NCBI GenBank assembly: GCA_938038205.1
Contig: CALHSA010000003.1
Span: 1 to 64,000, forward strand
DNA length: 64,000 nucleotides
From: an uncultured bacterium
GTDB lineage: Bacteria; Bdellovibrionota_C; UBA2361; JANWWW01
Direction of reading: 5' to 3'
Shown piece by piece: positions 7,939-16,628 of this stretch. The translations under genes were made by a program, and so were the position numbers. The notes under the pieces are model-generated. The model did no database searches. It was not told where the DNA came from and saw nothing but the letters and a program-made list of their open reading frames with translations. Position 1 is the stretch's first letter; every line of letters starts with the position of its first letter.

Positions 7939-9264
7939 ATGAGTTCAATAATTAATGGTTTATTTTCAGGTAGGTCAGGAGTATCAAGCCATGGAACGGC
8001 AATATCAGTTATTGGCGATAATATATCAAATGCCAATACTATTGGTTTTAAAACTGCTAGAGCAGAATTTGAGGACCTTGTTGCTTCTGGTCAAGCCTCA
8101 AATAGGATAATCGGATCGGGGTCACAAATTGGCTCTGTATCCACCATTTTTACTCAAGGAACACTTGAATCAACGACCAGGCAGCTTGACCTTGCAATAG
8201 CTGGAAATGGATTCTTTATCCTAGATAAAAATGGGGAAAGATTTTACACCAGAGCGGGAAATTTCAAACTCGATAATGAAGGTTTCATAATTAATCAATC
8301 TGGAATGTACGTTCTAGGTTATGCCGCAAACGGAAGTGGAGATCTAGTTAGAATCAACATAAATAACTTCAATGCCAACAATGAAATATATACAACCAGA
8401 GTAAAAATTACTGGAAATGTGGATGCTAATCAGCCAATTTTACCCGCTGCAACATTAACTGCTTTAAACGCAGGAACACCACTTGCTGGTTCTCCCACTG
8501 CAGGATCTACAACTTTTGCCGATTTAGCTAGTGCTGCTGCCTATTCAACAGTATTTGAGGTATTTGATTCTCTTGGCCAAAGTCATAACATTACAGCCTT
8601 CTTTTTCAAAACGGGAGTGAATCAGTACACTGTGCAATTTTACGTAAAAGCTGAGGAGGTTCAGAATAGTCCAGCAAGTGATGCTGGTTTACCGCGAAGA
8701 TTAGCCAATGCAGGACAAACTGACTGGGATATTGTTTTAACTTTTACTGGTACCGGGCAACTGGCAGCTACCTCAGAAACTGAATTGACAGTCTCAATTC
8801 CATGGGCCAACGGTGCTGATCCCAGTTCAATAACAATTAATCTGGCAGAATTTACCCAATTTGCAAGCCCCTCTAATATTAACTCGATCTCTCAAAACGG
8901 AAAGGGTGTTGGAATCATTGGTAACATAACTGTATCAAATAATGGTCAAATTTATGCACTTTTAACAAATGGTCAATCAGCTTTAATAGGAACAATTGCA
9001 CTGGCTAATTTTGCTAATCCTGAAGGATTAAATCGTGTAGGATCTAACCTTTTAATTCAAACACCTAGTTCAGGAGCCCCTATTTTTGGGACCCCAAATA
9101 GGGGTACATTTGGTAGTTTGGAGTCAGGACGACTAGAATTATCAACTGTTGATATAGCAGATCAGTTTGTCAAATTAATAATGTATCAGAAGGGATACCA
9201 AGCTAACTCTCGTGTAATATCATCAATTAACCAACTTTTAAATGAGTTAATTCAATTAGTTTAA
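7939..9264 (+). CDS. flgE: Flagellar hook protein FlgE
   Basis: FlgE is the structural subunit of the hook joining the basal body to the filament. The N-terminal rod/hook signature is clear (SGVSSHGTAISVIGDNISNA, then NTIGFK), a second motif GNGFFIL lies near residue 92, and the C-terminal D0 helix (QFVKLIMYQKGYQANSRVI) is typical. At 441 residues it is slightly longer than the enterobacterial ~400, mainly in the variable middle domain. It follows flgD by 15 bp. The filament, rod and motor genes are elsewhere. Confidence 0.96.
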   Translation: MSSIINGLFSGRSGVSSHGTAISVIGDNISNANTIGFKTARAEFEDLVASGQASNRIIGSGSQIGSVSTIFTQGTLESTTRQLDLAIAGNGFFILDKNGERFYTRAGNFKLDNEGFIINQSGMYVLGYAANGSGDLVRININNFNANNEIYTTRVKITGNVDANQPILPAATLTALNAGTPLAGSPTAGSTTFADLASAAAYSTVFEVFDSLGQSHNITAFFFKTGVNQYTVQFYVKAEEVQNSPASDAGLPRRLANAGQTDWDIVLTFTGTGQLAATSETELTVSIPWANGADPSSITINLAEFTQFASPSNINSISQNGKGVGIIGNITVSNNGQIYALLTNGQSALIGTIALANFANPEGLNRVGSNLLIQTPSSGAPIFGTPNRGTFGSLESGRLELSTVDIADQFVKLIMYQKGYQANSRVISSINQLLNELIQLV

Positions 9265-9288
9265 GTCCAAAAAATTTGAAATTTTGGT
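9265..9288 (+). terminator. Possible weak hairpin after flgE
   Basis: Directly after the flgE stop an imperfect inverted repeat pairs CCAAAA with TTTTGG across an A/T-rich centre (9267-9287). There is no U-tract behind it, so an intrinsic terminator is doubtful. It is the only hairpin I found next to the end of the flagellar run. Confidence 0.25.
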
Positions 9289-9321
9289 CTTAAACGCTTA
9301 AATTATATTTAGAAAGCAAAA

Positions 9322-9927
9322 ATGAATAAAGAAGAGGGAGAGGTCTGTGAAAAATCATCAGAACCTTCAGAGAATAGTGTTCTTCATGAATTAAATAGTG
9401 ATGAAGTCAACAACACAGATCTAGCCACAAGCCAAAACCCAGATGATCAAGGGTGGAGAGATAAATATTTAAGACTTTTAGCTGAATTTGATAACTACAA
9501 AAAGCACGTCTCCCAGCAAATTTATGAGATCAGAAAGTATGAGGGTGAAAATATTTTTAGAGAAATTATTGACATAATTGATGACCTTGAAAGAGCTCTT
9601 TCATACTCTAGTGAGGAGGAGATAAAAAATCACCCGGTCTTACGAGGAGTTGATCTAACCTTAAAAAATTTAAACAGAATCCTTGAAAAGTTTGGTTTAC
9701 AGAGCAAATCTGTTCTAAATCAAAAGTTTGATCCGAACACTATGGAAGCGATTCAGAGAGTTGAGGTGGAAAAGAATAAAGATGGCTACGTAATAAATGA
9801 GTTCAAAAAATTATACCTTTTCAAGGATAGGATTTTACGTTGTGCAACCGTAGCTGTAGGTGTTGGTATTGAAGCTGAAAATGAAACAACTAATAAAAGT
9901 GAGATCACTAACCCTGAGGGTTCTTAA
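9322..9927 (+). CDS. grpE: Nucleotide exchange factor GrpE
   Basis: GrpE releases ADP from DnaK in the Hsp70 chaperone cycle. The 201-residue protein has an acidic disordered N-terminus (1-45), a long dimerisation helix (LRLLAEFDNYKKHV at ~48-61), and the C-terminal beta domain with FDPNTMEAIQRVE and a DRILRCATVAVG strand, all family hallmarks. A TATATT box lies 12 nt before the ATG. dnaK and dnaJ are not adjacent. The 3' end overlaps the convergent sugar transferase gene by 20 bp. Confidence 0.96.
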   Translation: MNKEEGEVCEKSSEPSENSVLHELNSDEVNNTDLATSQNPDDQGWRDKYLRLLAEFDNYKKHVSQQIYEIRKYEGENIFREIIDIIDDLERALSYSSEEEIKNHPVLRGVDLTLKNLNRILEKFGLQSKSVLNQKFDPNTMEAIQRVEVEKNKDGYVINEFKKLYLFKDRILRCATVAVGVGIEAENETTNKSEITNPEGS

Positions 9928-11308
9928 TTCCAGAGATCAAAGTTTTAAGAATAATTTTAATATCTAAAAAGATTGACCAATTTTTTAAATACAACAAATC
10001 ATATTTCAATCTCTCCTCAATCGATGTATCACCCCGGTAACCATTAACTTGGGCTAAACCTGTTAAACCAGCAGGCACCTTATGTCTAAGCATATACGAA
10101 GGAATCTTTTGTCTAAATTGCTTTATAAAGTAAGGCCTCTCGGGTCTTGGCCCAACTATTGACATATCTCCTTTGAGAATATTCCATAGCTGAGGCAACT
10201 CATCCAAGCTCCATTTTCTCAAAAATCTGCCAACCTTAGTAACTCTAGGATCATTTTTAACTGTCCACCCAGGTCCCTGTTTTTCAGAATCCGTGACCAT
10301 AGTTCGAAACTTATAAATCTTAAACTTAGTTCCATCAAGAGTTACCCGCTCTTGCGAGTAAAAAACAGGCCCCTTTGAGGTTAGTTTTATAACTAAAGCA
10401 ATTATAAGCATAACAGGAGATAATATTACCAAGGCAATACTTGCTAAGGTTAAATCAAAAATTCTTTTAACAATCCTTTCAGTTCCTTGAATTGGGCTCT
10501 CTTGAATAGAAATTATGGGCAAACCATCGAACTCCTCGATTGAACCTCCAACTGTAAGTAATCCACCAAGATCAGGTATGATCTTTACATCAACATGCGT
10601 AGTACTAAGCACTTCAACTAAATCTGCTATATTCTTCATTTCACTGAGAGGAAGTGAGCAAACGACTGTATCAACTTTATACTTGGTTATGACATCTAAT
10701 AAATCCTGAATCTTTCCCAGTACCGGAACTCCCTCAAAATCCTCACCTTCATAATCATCTGTTACAAGAATACCTATTATTACAAAACCCAGCTCTTTTG
10801 CCTTAGATACACTTTTTATAAAGTCTGCTGCGGAATTACTCTGCCCTACTAGTAATAAATATTTTAAATTATATCCTCTCCGCCTTAACTCTCTTAAAAC
10901 TAACTGAATTAAAGCTCTTTCCAAAATCGTAAAAATATTACAAAAGATCCAGAACCAACCAAATGCTAGCCGAGAGAAAGGATCCGTCTTCCCCCATCCT
11001 AGGTACGTGAGCGCCAAAAGAATCGCAATACCCACAGTGTTGGCCTTTAAAATAACGCTTACTTGTGCATAAAAACTTGATAATCTCTTACTCGTATAAA
11101 GACCTAGAATCCGAAAAATAAAAGCCCAAATAAGTACAATAAGCCATAAGTGCTCCAAATAAACCGAAAAATCAGGAACACCTTTCTCTACTGAAAAAAT
11201 ACCTGAGTGAAACCTAAACCAATAAGCAGAAATCCATGACACTGACACCATGAAGAGATCTAATAACAAATAGAAAAACTCGAAAGTTGTTCGACGTTCC
11301 TTAATCAC
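9908..11308 (-). CDS. Polyprenyl-phosphate sugar-1-phosphate transferase (WbaP/WcaJ type)
   Basis: This integral membrane enzyme starts surface-polysaccharide repeat-unit synthesis by moving a hexose-1-phosphate from a UDP-sugar to undecaprenyl phosphate. The 466-residue protein has four or five N-terminal membrane helices (~8-125), a Rossmann-like middle region (~150-260), another membrane segment (~282-305), and the C-terminal bacterial sugar transferase domain with FKIYKFRTM, SLDELPQLWNIL and MSIVGPRPERP. The N-terminal CoA-binding-like region marks the EPS/WcaJ subfamily. It is last in a four-gene minus-strand glycosylation operon and overlaps the preceding gene by 4 nt. Confidence 0.93.
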   Translation of the reverse strand: MIKERRTTFEFFYLLLDLFMVSVSWISAYWFRFHSGIFSVEKGVPDFSVYLEHLWLIVLIWAFIFRILGLYTSKRLSSFYAQVSVILKANTVGIAILLALTYLGWGKTDPFSRLAFGWFWIFCNIFTILERALIQLVLRELRRRGYNLKYLLLVGQSNSAADFIKSVSKAKELGFVIIGILVTDDYEGEDFEGVPVLGKIQDLLDVITKYKVDTVVCSLPLSEMKNIADLVEVLSTTHVDVKIIPDLGGLLTVGGSIEEFDGLPIISIQESPIQGTERIVKRIFDLTLASIALVILSPVMLIIALVIKLTSKGPVFYSQERVTLDGTKFKIYKFRTMVTDSEKQGPGWTVKNDPRVTKVGRFLRKWSLDELPQLWNILKGDMSIVGPRPERPYFIKQFRQKIPSYMLRHKVPAGLTGLAQVNGYRGDTSIEERLKYDLLYLKNWSIFLDIKIILKTLISGIKNPQG

Positions 11309-12432
11309 TCTGGCTTAAGATATTCTATTGAAGGATGATTAATTGAGTAAAGAAAGGACTTAAATTTCGAGATAAATTCGTAAGTTGAAAATTTTTGAGC
11401 GTGCTGCGAAAGTTCAAATTTTGATGGAATAATCAAGTTCCCATTTTCCAATGAAAGAACTTTATCAATTAAATTAAAAACCAAATTTGAATTACTATCT
11501 AAAGGTATTAGAAAATCTCGAAACATTGATCCACTCATAATTTCAGCAGTGCCTCCATAATTAAGACCAATAACAATACCACCTGAAGCCAAATACTCAA
11601 CAGTGGTTAATCCAAAATCTTCAATGCTCAAAAATACAAAAGCTTTACTGTTATGAAAAAGATTAACCAACTCAGAATCACTAACATAACCCACAAATTT
11701 TATGTTGTCTTTAGCTTTCTTCATTAAGTGCCTTTTTAAAGGTCCTTCTCCGAAAACGATAAGAGGAAGACCTAAGGAATTGAATGCTTCAATTACCAGA
11801 TCAAAATTTTTATTTTCTACCAAAGCTCCACCAGTTAAATAAAAATCACCAGTAAAAGGATTTGACTTCCTTAATTTTATACGCTCCAAATCACACGGCG
11901 GATAAATTACACTCACAGGGTCTACCCCATAACAGTTACGTATTCGGTCTGCTATAAAATTGCTTATAGCAATAAACTTGACCTTATTTCTATCAAAAGC
12001 ACTATCGTACTTTTGAAACCAATTTAGAATCCATTCTTTTAAAAAGCTTCCCCCCGAGTACACTTCCTTAAGATCCCAAGAAGCTCTGAAGGGTGATAAA
12101 CAATAGCATAAATTATCTAAATCATTTAAGTAAACGTTTTTAGCTAAACAGTGGCTTATTGATAAAATAGCTGTAGTATCTTTCGAAATCTTACGCTTAA
12201 GATCTGCAACAGCAAGCGGATATAGGGGAAGCAAAGTTCTATAGTATTTTTCGACTGAAGGGAGTTTATTCAAAAAGCTGGCGGCTGTGAAGTAACTATC
12301 AAAAATATCTGACACCCCTGGTTTATAAAAAGCGGTAAAAAGCCTCGGAGATTTAAAAAGACTTAGTAAAACTTTTAAAACGCGCTCACCACCACGAAAT
12401 TTGAATATCCAGTCATGGACGATACTCAGCAT
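11305..12432 (-). CDS. Glycosyltransferase family 4 (WbaZ-like)
   Basis: A 375-residue GT-B glycosyltransferase. The N-terminus MLSIVHDW...RGGERVL is characteristic of WbaZ-type mannosyltransferases in O-antigen clusters. The C-terminal nucleotide-sugar domain shows LTGGALVENKNFDLVIEAF, VFGEGPL, and the acidic SIEDFGLTTVEYLASG motif of the GT4 E-x7-E catalytic region. It probably adds a sugar to the lipid-linked repeat unit. It overlaps both operon neighbours by 4-20 nt. Donor and acceptor cannot be read from sequence. Confidence 0.88.
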   Translation of the reverse strand: MLSIVHDWIFKFRGGERVLKVLLSLFKSPRLFTAFYKPGVSDIFDSYFTAASFLNKLPSVEKYYRTLLPLYPLAVADLKRKISKDTTAILSISHCLAKNVYLNDLDNLCYCLSPFRASWDLKEVYSGGSFLKEWILNWFQKYDSAFDRNKVKFIAISNFIADRIRNCYGVDPVSVIYPPCDLERIKLRKSNPFTGDFYLTGGALVENKNFDLVIEAFNSLGLPLIVFGEGPLKRHLMKKAKDNIKFVGYVSDSELVNLFHNSKAFVFLSIEDFGLTTVEYLASGGIVIGLNYGGTAEIMSGSMFRDFLIPLDSNSNLVFNLIDKVLSLENGNLIIPSKFELSQHAQKFSTYEFISKFKSFLYSINHPSIEYLKPE

Positions 12433-13423
12433 AAAGAAACTGGTTTATTACATTACCAAACTTATAGTTAAAACTGGTTCCATCAAACTCAGACTGAATA
12501 GCTTTAAAATAATTGATGTTGACCTCGTCTCCCCGCTTAAAACTAGCCTTAATCGCACTCTGTAGAGCATAATCTGAAAGATCTTCACTGAAAATATCAA
12601 TTTCAGTTTTAAATGGGACAAATGGAGCAAGTGGCCGCGATATTACCGGCGTGTAAGCAAATCTACTTTCAAGATAAACATAACCAAAGCCCTCGTCAAA
12701 AGATGGGATCAGTATCCAACGTGCTCTTTGATATAAATCAATAAGATCTTTGTCAGATGGATTCGGTACAATATCGATGTTATTTTTTTTCAGATATCTC
12801 AAAGAGCCTACGTTACCTGCAATAACCAGTTTTGGGAAGTTTTTCTCCCAGATCTGAATCAGATTGTTAACTCCCTTGTGTTTCTTCAAATTTGAAAAAA
12901 CAGCTAAGTAAAAATCCTCTTTTGATTTTAATTCTAGGTTTCTAAAAATAGGTTTAACTGGTGGTGGAATAACAATCCAATTTTCAGAGTTTATACCAAA
13001 CTTTCTTGCCTCAATTTTTGTGTAATTGGAAGGGCATACAACTAAGTTTGAGGAGTTAATCGCTCTTTTTATCAACGCCTTAAAAAAAACATCCATTCCT
13101 GATTTTGCAAATTTTATGTGTATGAAATCATGAATGTACAACAATATTTGAGTCGGCAACCTTGAAACTCCAACGTAGTGCGGTGCAATAACTAATTTAG
13201 GCTTGTATTTTTCAACCAAATTTTTCAGAAAAAAATAAGCAAAAGGGTTGTTGCTATTTTTTTTAAACTCAATTCTCTTAAATTTAGGAGCTAAGTGCTG
13301 CATCTGATCAGGATATCCAAGAAGAGCTATATCCTGTTCAGAATTACTAACTGCAACTAAAATAGCCTCTAAAACGTTCCCGATACCGTAATGGCCTAAT
13401 TTTCTACAATCAATCCAAATCAT
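12413..13423 (-). CDS. Glycosyltransferase family 4
   Basis: A 336-residue GT4-type enzyme. It has VVCPSNYTKIEARKFG (~134-149) and the C-terminal PSFDEGFGYVYLESRFAYTPVISR block that holds the E-x7-E-like catalytic signature. The N-terminal half starts with MIWIDCRKLGHYGIGN, resembling the acceptor domain of mannosyltransferases. It starts directly after the upstream GT2 gene (stop and start adjacent) and overlaps the next GT4 gene by 20 nt, so all are one transcript. Sugar specificity is unknown. Confidence 0.86.
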   Translation of the reverse strand: MIWIDCRKLGHYGIGNVLEAILVAVSNSEQDIALLGYPDQMQHLAPKFKRIEFKKNSNNPFAYFFLKNLVEKYKPKLVIAPHYVGVSRLPTQILLYIHDFIHIKFAKSGMDVFFKALIKRAINSSNLVVCPSNYTKIEARKFGINSENWIVIPPPVKPIFRNLELKSKEDFYLAVFSNLKKHKGVNNLIQIWEKNFPKLVIAGNVGSLRYLKKNNIDIVPNPSDKDLIDLYQRARWILIPSFDEGFGYVYLESRFAYTPVISRPLAPFVPFKTEIDIFSEDLSDYALQSAIKASFKRGDEVNINYFKAIQSEFDGTSFNYKFGNVINQFLYAEYRP

Positions 13424-14425
13424 TTAGACATTTCCTGCCTTTTTAACAGGCTCAAAAGTTATGATCCTTCTTATTGAGTAAATGCTTTTATTTTGTGATT
13501 CATGGTAAGTTCTTAATATCATCTCTGCAAGAATTCCTGAGAACACTAACTGCATTCCAAGTATAATTAGCATAACACTTAGTATTAAAAGAGGTCGATC
13601 GCCAGCTGGGATTCTTAAAAAAAACTTCTCGAATATAACCTTAAGTAAACCGATAAATCCAAATAGAAAAACAAAAATCCCAGAGTAACCAAAAAAATGT
13701 AGCGGTCTTCTACCAAAACTTAAGAAAAATTTAAGTAATATCAAATCAAGAATTACCCTAAAAGTACGGGATAATCCATACTTAGACTTACCCGCTACCC
13801 TTGGTCTATGATTTACAGGCATTTCAAAGATGCGGCATCCAAAACTAGCGGCTAGAACCGGAATAAACCTATGCATTTCTCCATATAACCTAAGTTGTTT
13901 TGCTACATCCCGTGTCATTAATTTTAGTGGTGATCCAAAGTCGTTAAGTTTTACTCCGGTAACCCAACTAATTAATTTTGCTGCTGCCCTGCTGGGAAGC
14001 GTTCTAAAAATTCTGCTGTCTTTTCTATTTTTTCGCCAGCCAGTGACCATATCATAACCTTCCATTAATTTTTTTAGTAGATTTGGAATATCTGCTGGAT
14101 CGTTTTGACAATCTCCATCAATAGTGCAAACGAACTCTTTTGATGCTAAATCTAAACCACACTGAATAGCTGCTGATTGACCAAAATTCCTTCGCAACTC
14201 TACTACAATAACCCGAGGGTCATCTTTTGCTATTAACTCAAGTTTCTCACCAGTCGAATCTGTTGACCCATCATTTACAAATAGAATCTCATAGTCAAAA
14301 GAAAACAGTGCTTGCTTTAATTCAGCGTATAAGCGACCTAAATTATCCTCTTCATTAAAGACCGGTACAATGACTGAAATACCAATCACAGCTATAAGGG
14401 TATCAATAATTAAGGTTCTACGCAA
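13424..14425 (-). CDS. GT2 polyprenyl-phosphate glycosyltransferase with two C-terminal membrane helices (DPM1/ArnC-like)
   Basis: Family-2 glycosyltransferase: VIVPVFNEEDN near the N-terminus, VNDGSTDST, and TIDGDCQNDP as the metal-binding acidic motif. Two membrane helices (~240-262 and ~277-300) follow the catalytic domain, the layout of enzymes that make polyprenyl-phosphate-linked sugars. The longest frame starts with TTG at 14425; a GTG at 14389 would begin just before the first strand and is an equally good start. Neither has a visible ribosome binding site. It leads the polysaccharide operon and is divergent from rplP. Confidence 0.9.
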   Translation of the reverse strand: MRRTLIIDTLIAVIGISVIVPVFNEEDNLGRLYAELKQALFSFDYEILFVNDGSTDSTGEKLELIAKDDPRVIVVELRRNFGQSAAIQCGLDLASKEFVCTIDGDCQNDPADIPNLLKKLMEGYDMVTGWRKNRKDSRIFRTLPSRAAAKLISWVTGVKLNDFGSPLKLMTRDVAKQLRLYGEMHRFIPVLAASFGCRIFEMPVNHRPRVAGKSKYGLSRTFRVILDLILLKFFLSFGRRPLHFFGYSGIFVFLFGFIGLLKVIFEKFFLRIPAGDRPLLILSVMLIILGMQLVFSGILAEMILRTYHESQNKSIYSIRRIITFEPVKKAGNV

Positions 14426-14433
14426 ATCTTGAT

Positions 14434-14462
14434 TTGAGATAATGGTTTAACTCTGATATACT
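14434..14462 (+). promoter_or_regulatory. Promoter of rplP (minus-35 TTGAGA, 17-bp spacer, minus-10 TATACT)
   Basis: TTGAGA at 14434-14439 and TATACT at 14457-14462 are separated by exactly 17 bp, a near-consensus housekeeping promoter. The minus-10 box ends 7 nt before the rplP ATG, so the expected start site coincides with the ATG or lies one base before it. The transcript would be leaderless. The promoter is inferred; the spacing is read directly. Confidence 0.7.
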
Positions 14463-14469
14463 CAAAATC

Positions 14470-14898
14470 ATGCTTACAAGTCCGAGAAAGCCAAAGTATC
14501 GAAAGCAAATGAAGAGATTAAGGCACCTCTCTGGAAGAGAGACCCGTGGAGTCCAATTTGCTTTTGGCGATTTTGGTCTCAGAGCTCTAGAATCAACTTA
14601 TCTAACCAGTCGTCAAATTGAGGCTGGAAGAATAGCCATAGTAAGGCATGTTAAAAGAGGGGCTAAGATATGGATAAGAGTTTTTCCTCAAAAACCAATT
14701 ACAAAAAAACCAGCAGAGACAAGAATGGGGAAAGGAAAAGGATCCACAGAATATTGGGTAGCGGAAGTAAGAGCTGGCAAACTTATTTATGAAATGAGTG
14801 GGGTTCCAAAAAAATTAGCCTTTGAGGCTTTAGAAAGGGCAGCTGATAAGATGCCTATAAAATGCAGAGTTGAAGCCAGAAGTCAGTATCTCATTTAA
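14470..14898 (+). CDS. rplP: 50S ribosomal protein L16
   Basis: L16 organises the A-site region of the large subunit. The 142-residue protein has all family blocks: an N-terminal basic MLTSPRKPKYRKQMK, FGDFGLRALE, LTSRQIEAGRIAI, KIWIRVFPQKPITKKP, RMGKGKGSTEYWVAEV and YEMSGVPKKLAFEAL. It lies alone between a divergent glycosyltransferase and a convergent metallopeptidase. rpsC and rpmC, its usual neighbours in the S10 operon, are absent from the window. A strong promoter immediately precedes it, and its end overlaps the convergent gene by 8 bp. Confidence 0.98.
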   Translation: MLTSPRKPKYRKQMKRLRHLSGRETRGVQFAFGDFGLRALESTYLTSRQIEAGRIAIVRHVKRGAKIWIRVFPQKPITKKPAETRMGKGKGSTEYWVAEVRAGKLIYEMSGVPKKLAFEALERAADKMPIKCRVEARSQYLI

Positions 14899-15580
14899 GT
14901 TTATCAACGCTAAGTAAAGCTCTTTCAATATCCTGAGGTGTAAACTTTAATTTTGAATTTCGCAAGTATGATAAAATCGGGTTCTTGTAACCCTGATTTA
15001 TCAGAAACCGAACAGCATAGTAGCTAACACCATAAGCTTGCATCGCCTCTCGCTGTGGTAGAGCTGACATTCCACTAGTTAACCGCGTTAAGGAAGGTCT
15101 TTTAGGGTTGTTTCTCCATAATTCGAAAAACTTAATTAAATACTCATTATCATCTGTAGACTCTAGATATAAGGCTAAACCCTCATCTAACCACTCGGGG
15201 ACTGTTGGACCAAAATTTTTGTAAATTACTAGATGAGTTAACTCGTGTCTAACTGCTCTTAATAAATTCTTTGATTGGTAAGTTGAGTATGGAATTAATA
15301 TAACACCACTTACAAAAAAAGCGTTAGACCATGACGGAGCTCGGTATCGAAGAAAATAGTCTGAATCCTTTACAACCTTAACTACACCTTTAGTTGAACC
15401 TTTTTTTAACTCAAAAAATTCTTCTATATCAGCTAAATTAGAGCAGACCAATTTTCGAAAATCCCCAGAAAATTTAATATACTCATCTCCCTCAACTATA
15501 AGTGAGCAAGAGTATATTTGTTGAATGGCAATTATAAAACACAATTTTAGTATTAAAAAAATTTGTCTTATATTTTTCAC
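14891..15580 (-). CDS. Secreted gluzincin-type metallopeptidase (possible lipoprotein)
   Basis: A 229-residue protein with a hydrophobic signal region (~6-20) ending in a Cys at 25 (IYSC, a loose lipobox). HELTH at 112-116 is followed by WLDEGLALYLE, where E133 is the expected third zinc ligand, as in the MA-like peptidase group. It starts with GTG, and a TATGTT box lies only 5 nt upstream. It stands alone on the minus strand between pdhB and rplP. The target is unknown. A second protein of the same type is at 58672-59370. Confidence 0.72.
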   Translation of the reverse strand: MKNIRQIFLILKLCFIIAIQQIYSCSLIVEGDEYIKFSGDFRKLVCSNLADIEEFFELKKGSTKGVVKVVKDSDYFLRYRAPSWSNAFFVSGVILIPYSTYQSKNLLRAVRHELTHLVIYKNFGPTVPEWLDEGLALYLESTDDNEYLIKFFELWRNNPKRPSLTRLTSGMSALPQREAMQAYGVSYYAVRFLINQGYKNPILSYLRNSKLKFTPQDIERALLSVDKLK

Positions 15581-15647
15581 TAATTAACATATCGTCCTAT
15601 TGTTTTATTTTTTTAAATATTTTTTTTAAACGAAATAAAAAAGTAAA

Positions 15648-16625
15648 TTATAAGTAGCAAACTTTATAAACTGCTTCCTTACATCTCTCCACAGATGGAA
15701 ATACATACTCCTCTAACACAAACGAGTATGGCATTGGAACCTCGAGGCTACTAACGACTTCAACTGGAGCATCAAGGTAATCAAAACAATCTCTCTGAAT
15801 TATAAAAGCAAGATACGATCCAAAGCTTGCTATTTCATGCTGTTCTTGAATAACAACACATCGATTAGTCTTCCTTACTGAGTCATAGATCAGCTGTGTA
15901 TCTAAAGGTTTTAAAGTTCGAATATCTACTACTTCCGCATCAATGTTATCTTTCTGTAACTCCTCCGCAACCCTCAAAGCTAGATGAACATTCTTTGACC
16001 AGGAGATTAAAGTTACATCTTTACCTTCTTTTTTTATATCTCCAACTCCCAAAGGAATATAGTACTCAGTTTCCGGGACCTCCCCTTTTAATGAATAAGT
16101 TAGTTCTGATTCAAAGAAGCAAATAGGATTATCATCCCTTATGCATGTTTTTAACAACCCTTTCATATCATAAGGAGTTGAAGGGGCTACTACAAAAAGT
16201 CCTGGAGTATAACTGTAAAAATGCTCAAATGAGTTAGAGTGTTGTGCAGCAAGTTGCTTCGCTGCTCCGCCAGCCCCTCGAAAAACAATAGGACATTTTA
16301 ACTGCCCACCTGACATTAACCTAGCTTTAGCTGCGGTATTAATGATTTGATCAATTGCAATTAAGCTAAAATTGAAAGTCATAAACTCAACAATTGGCCT
16401 TAACCCAAGGAATGCCATACCAATACCAAGGCCAGCAAAACCATTCTCACATATCGGCGTATCAATAACCCTGTGAGGACCAAACTCCTTCAATAGTCCT
16501 CTCGAGCATTTGTAAGCTCCGTCATACTCTCCAACCTCCTCACCCAGAAGAATGACAGAGTCATCTTTTCTCATTTCTTCTGCAATAGCATCCCTAATTG
16601 CTTCTCTTATTTGAATAACAGCCAT
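15648..16625 (-). CDS. pdhB: Pyruvate dehydrogenase E1 component, beta subunit
   Basis: The beta subunit of the heterotetrameric alpha2-beta2 E1, which decarboxylates pyruvate with thiamine diphosphate and passes the acetyl group to E2. The 325-residue protein has LGEEVGEYDGAYKCSRGL, the FAGLGIGMAFLGLRPIVEFM stretch and a transketolase C-terminal domain beginning VTLISWS. The length is normal. A strong GGAGG Shine-Dalgarno sequence precedes the ATG, and pdhA ends 3 nt upstream. A branched-chain 2-oxoacid substrate is possible but the alpha subunit resembles pyruvate-specific enzymes more. Confidence 0.94.
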   Translation of the reverse strand: MAVIQIREAIRDAIAEEMRKDDSVILLGEEVGEYDGAYKCSRGLLKEFGPHRVIDTPICENGFAGLGIGMAFLGLRPIVEFMTFNFSLIAIDQIINTAAKARLMSGGQLKCPIVFRGAGGAAKQLAAQHSNSFEHFYSYTPGLFVVAPSTPYDMKGLLKTCIRDDNPICFFESELTYSLKGEVPETEYYIPLGVGDIKKEGKDVTLISWSKNVHLALRVAEELQKDNIDAEVVDIRTLKPLDTQLIYDSVRKTNRCVVIQEQHEIASFGSYLAFIIQRDCFDYLDAPVEVVSSLEVPMPYSFVLEEYVFPSVERCKEAVYKVCYL

Positions 16626-16628
16626 AAA

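Noticed and set aside
15581-15647. Terminator between the peptidase gene and pdhB
   Set aside because: The segment has A/T runs but no stem with G/C pairs, so no intrinsic terminator can be supported.
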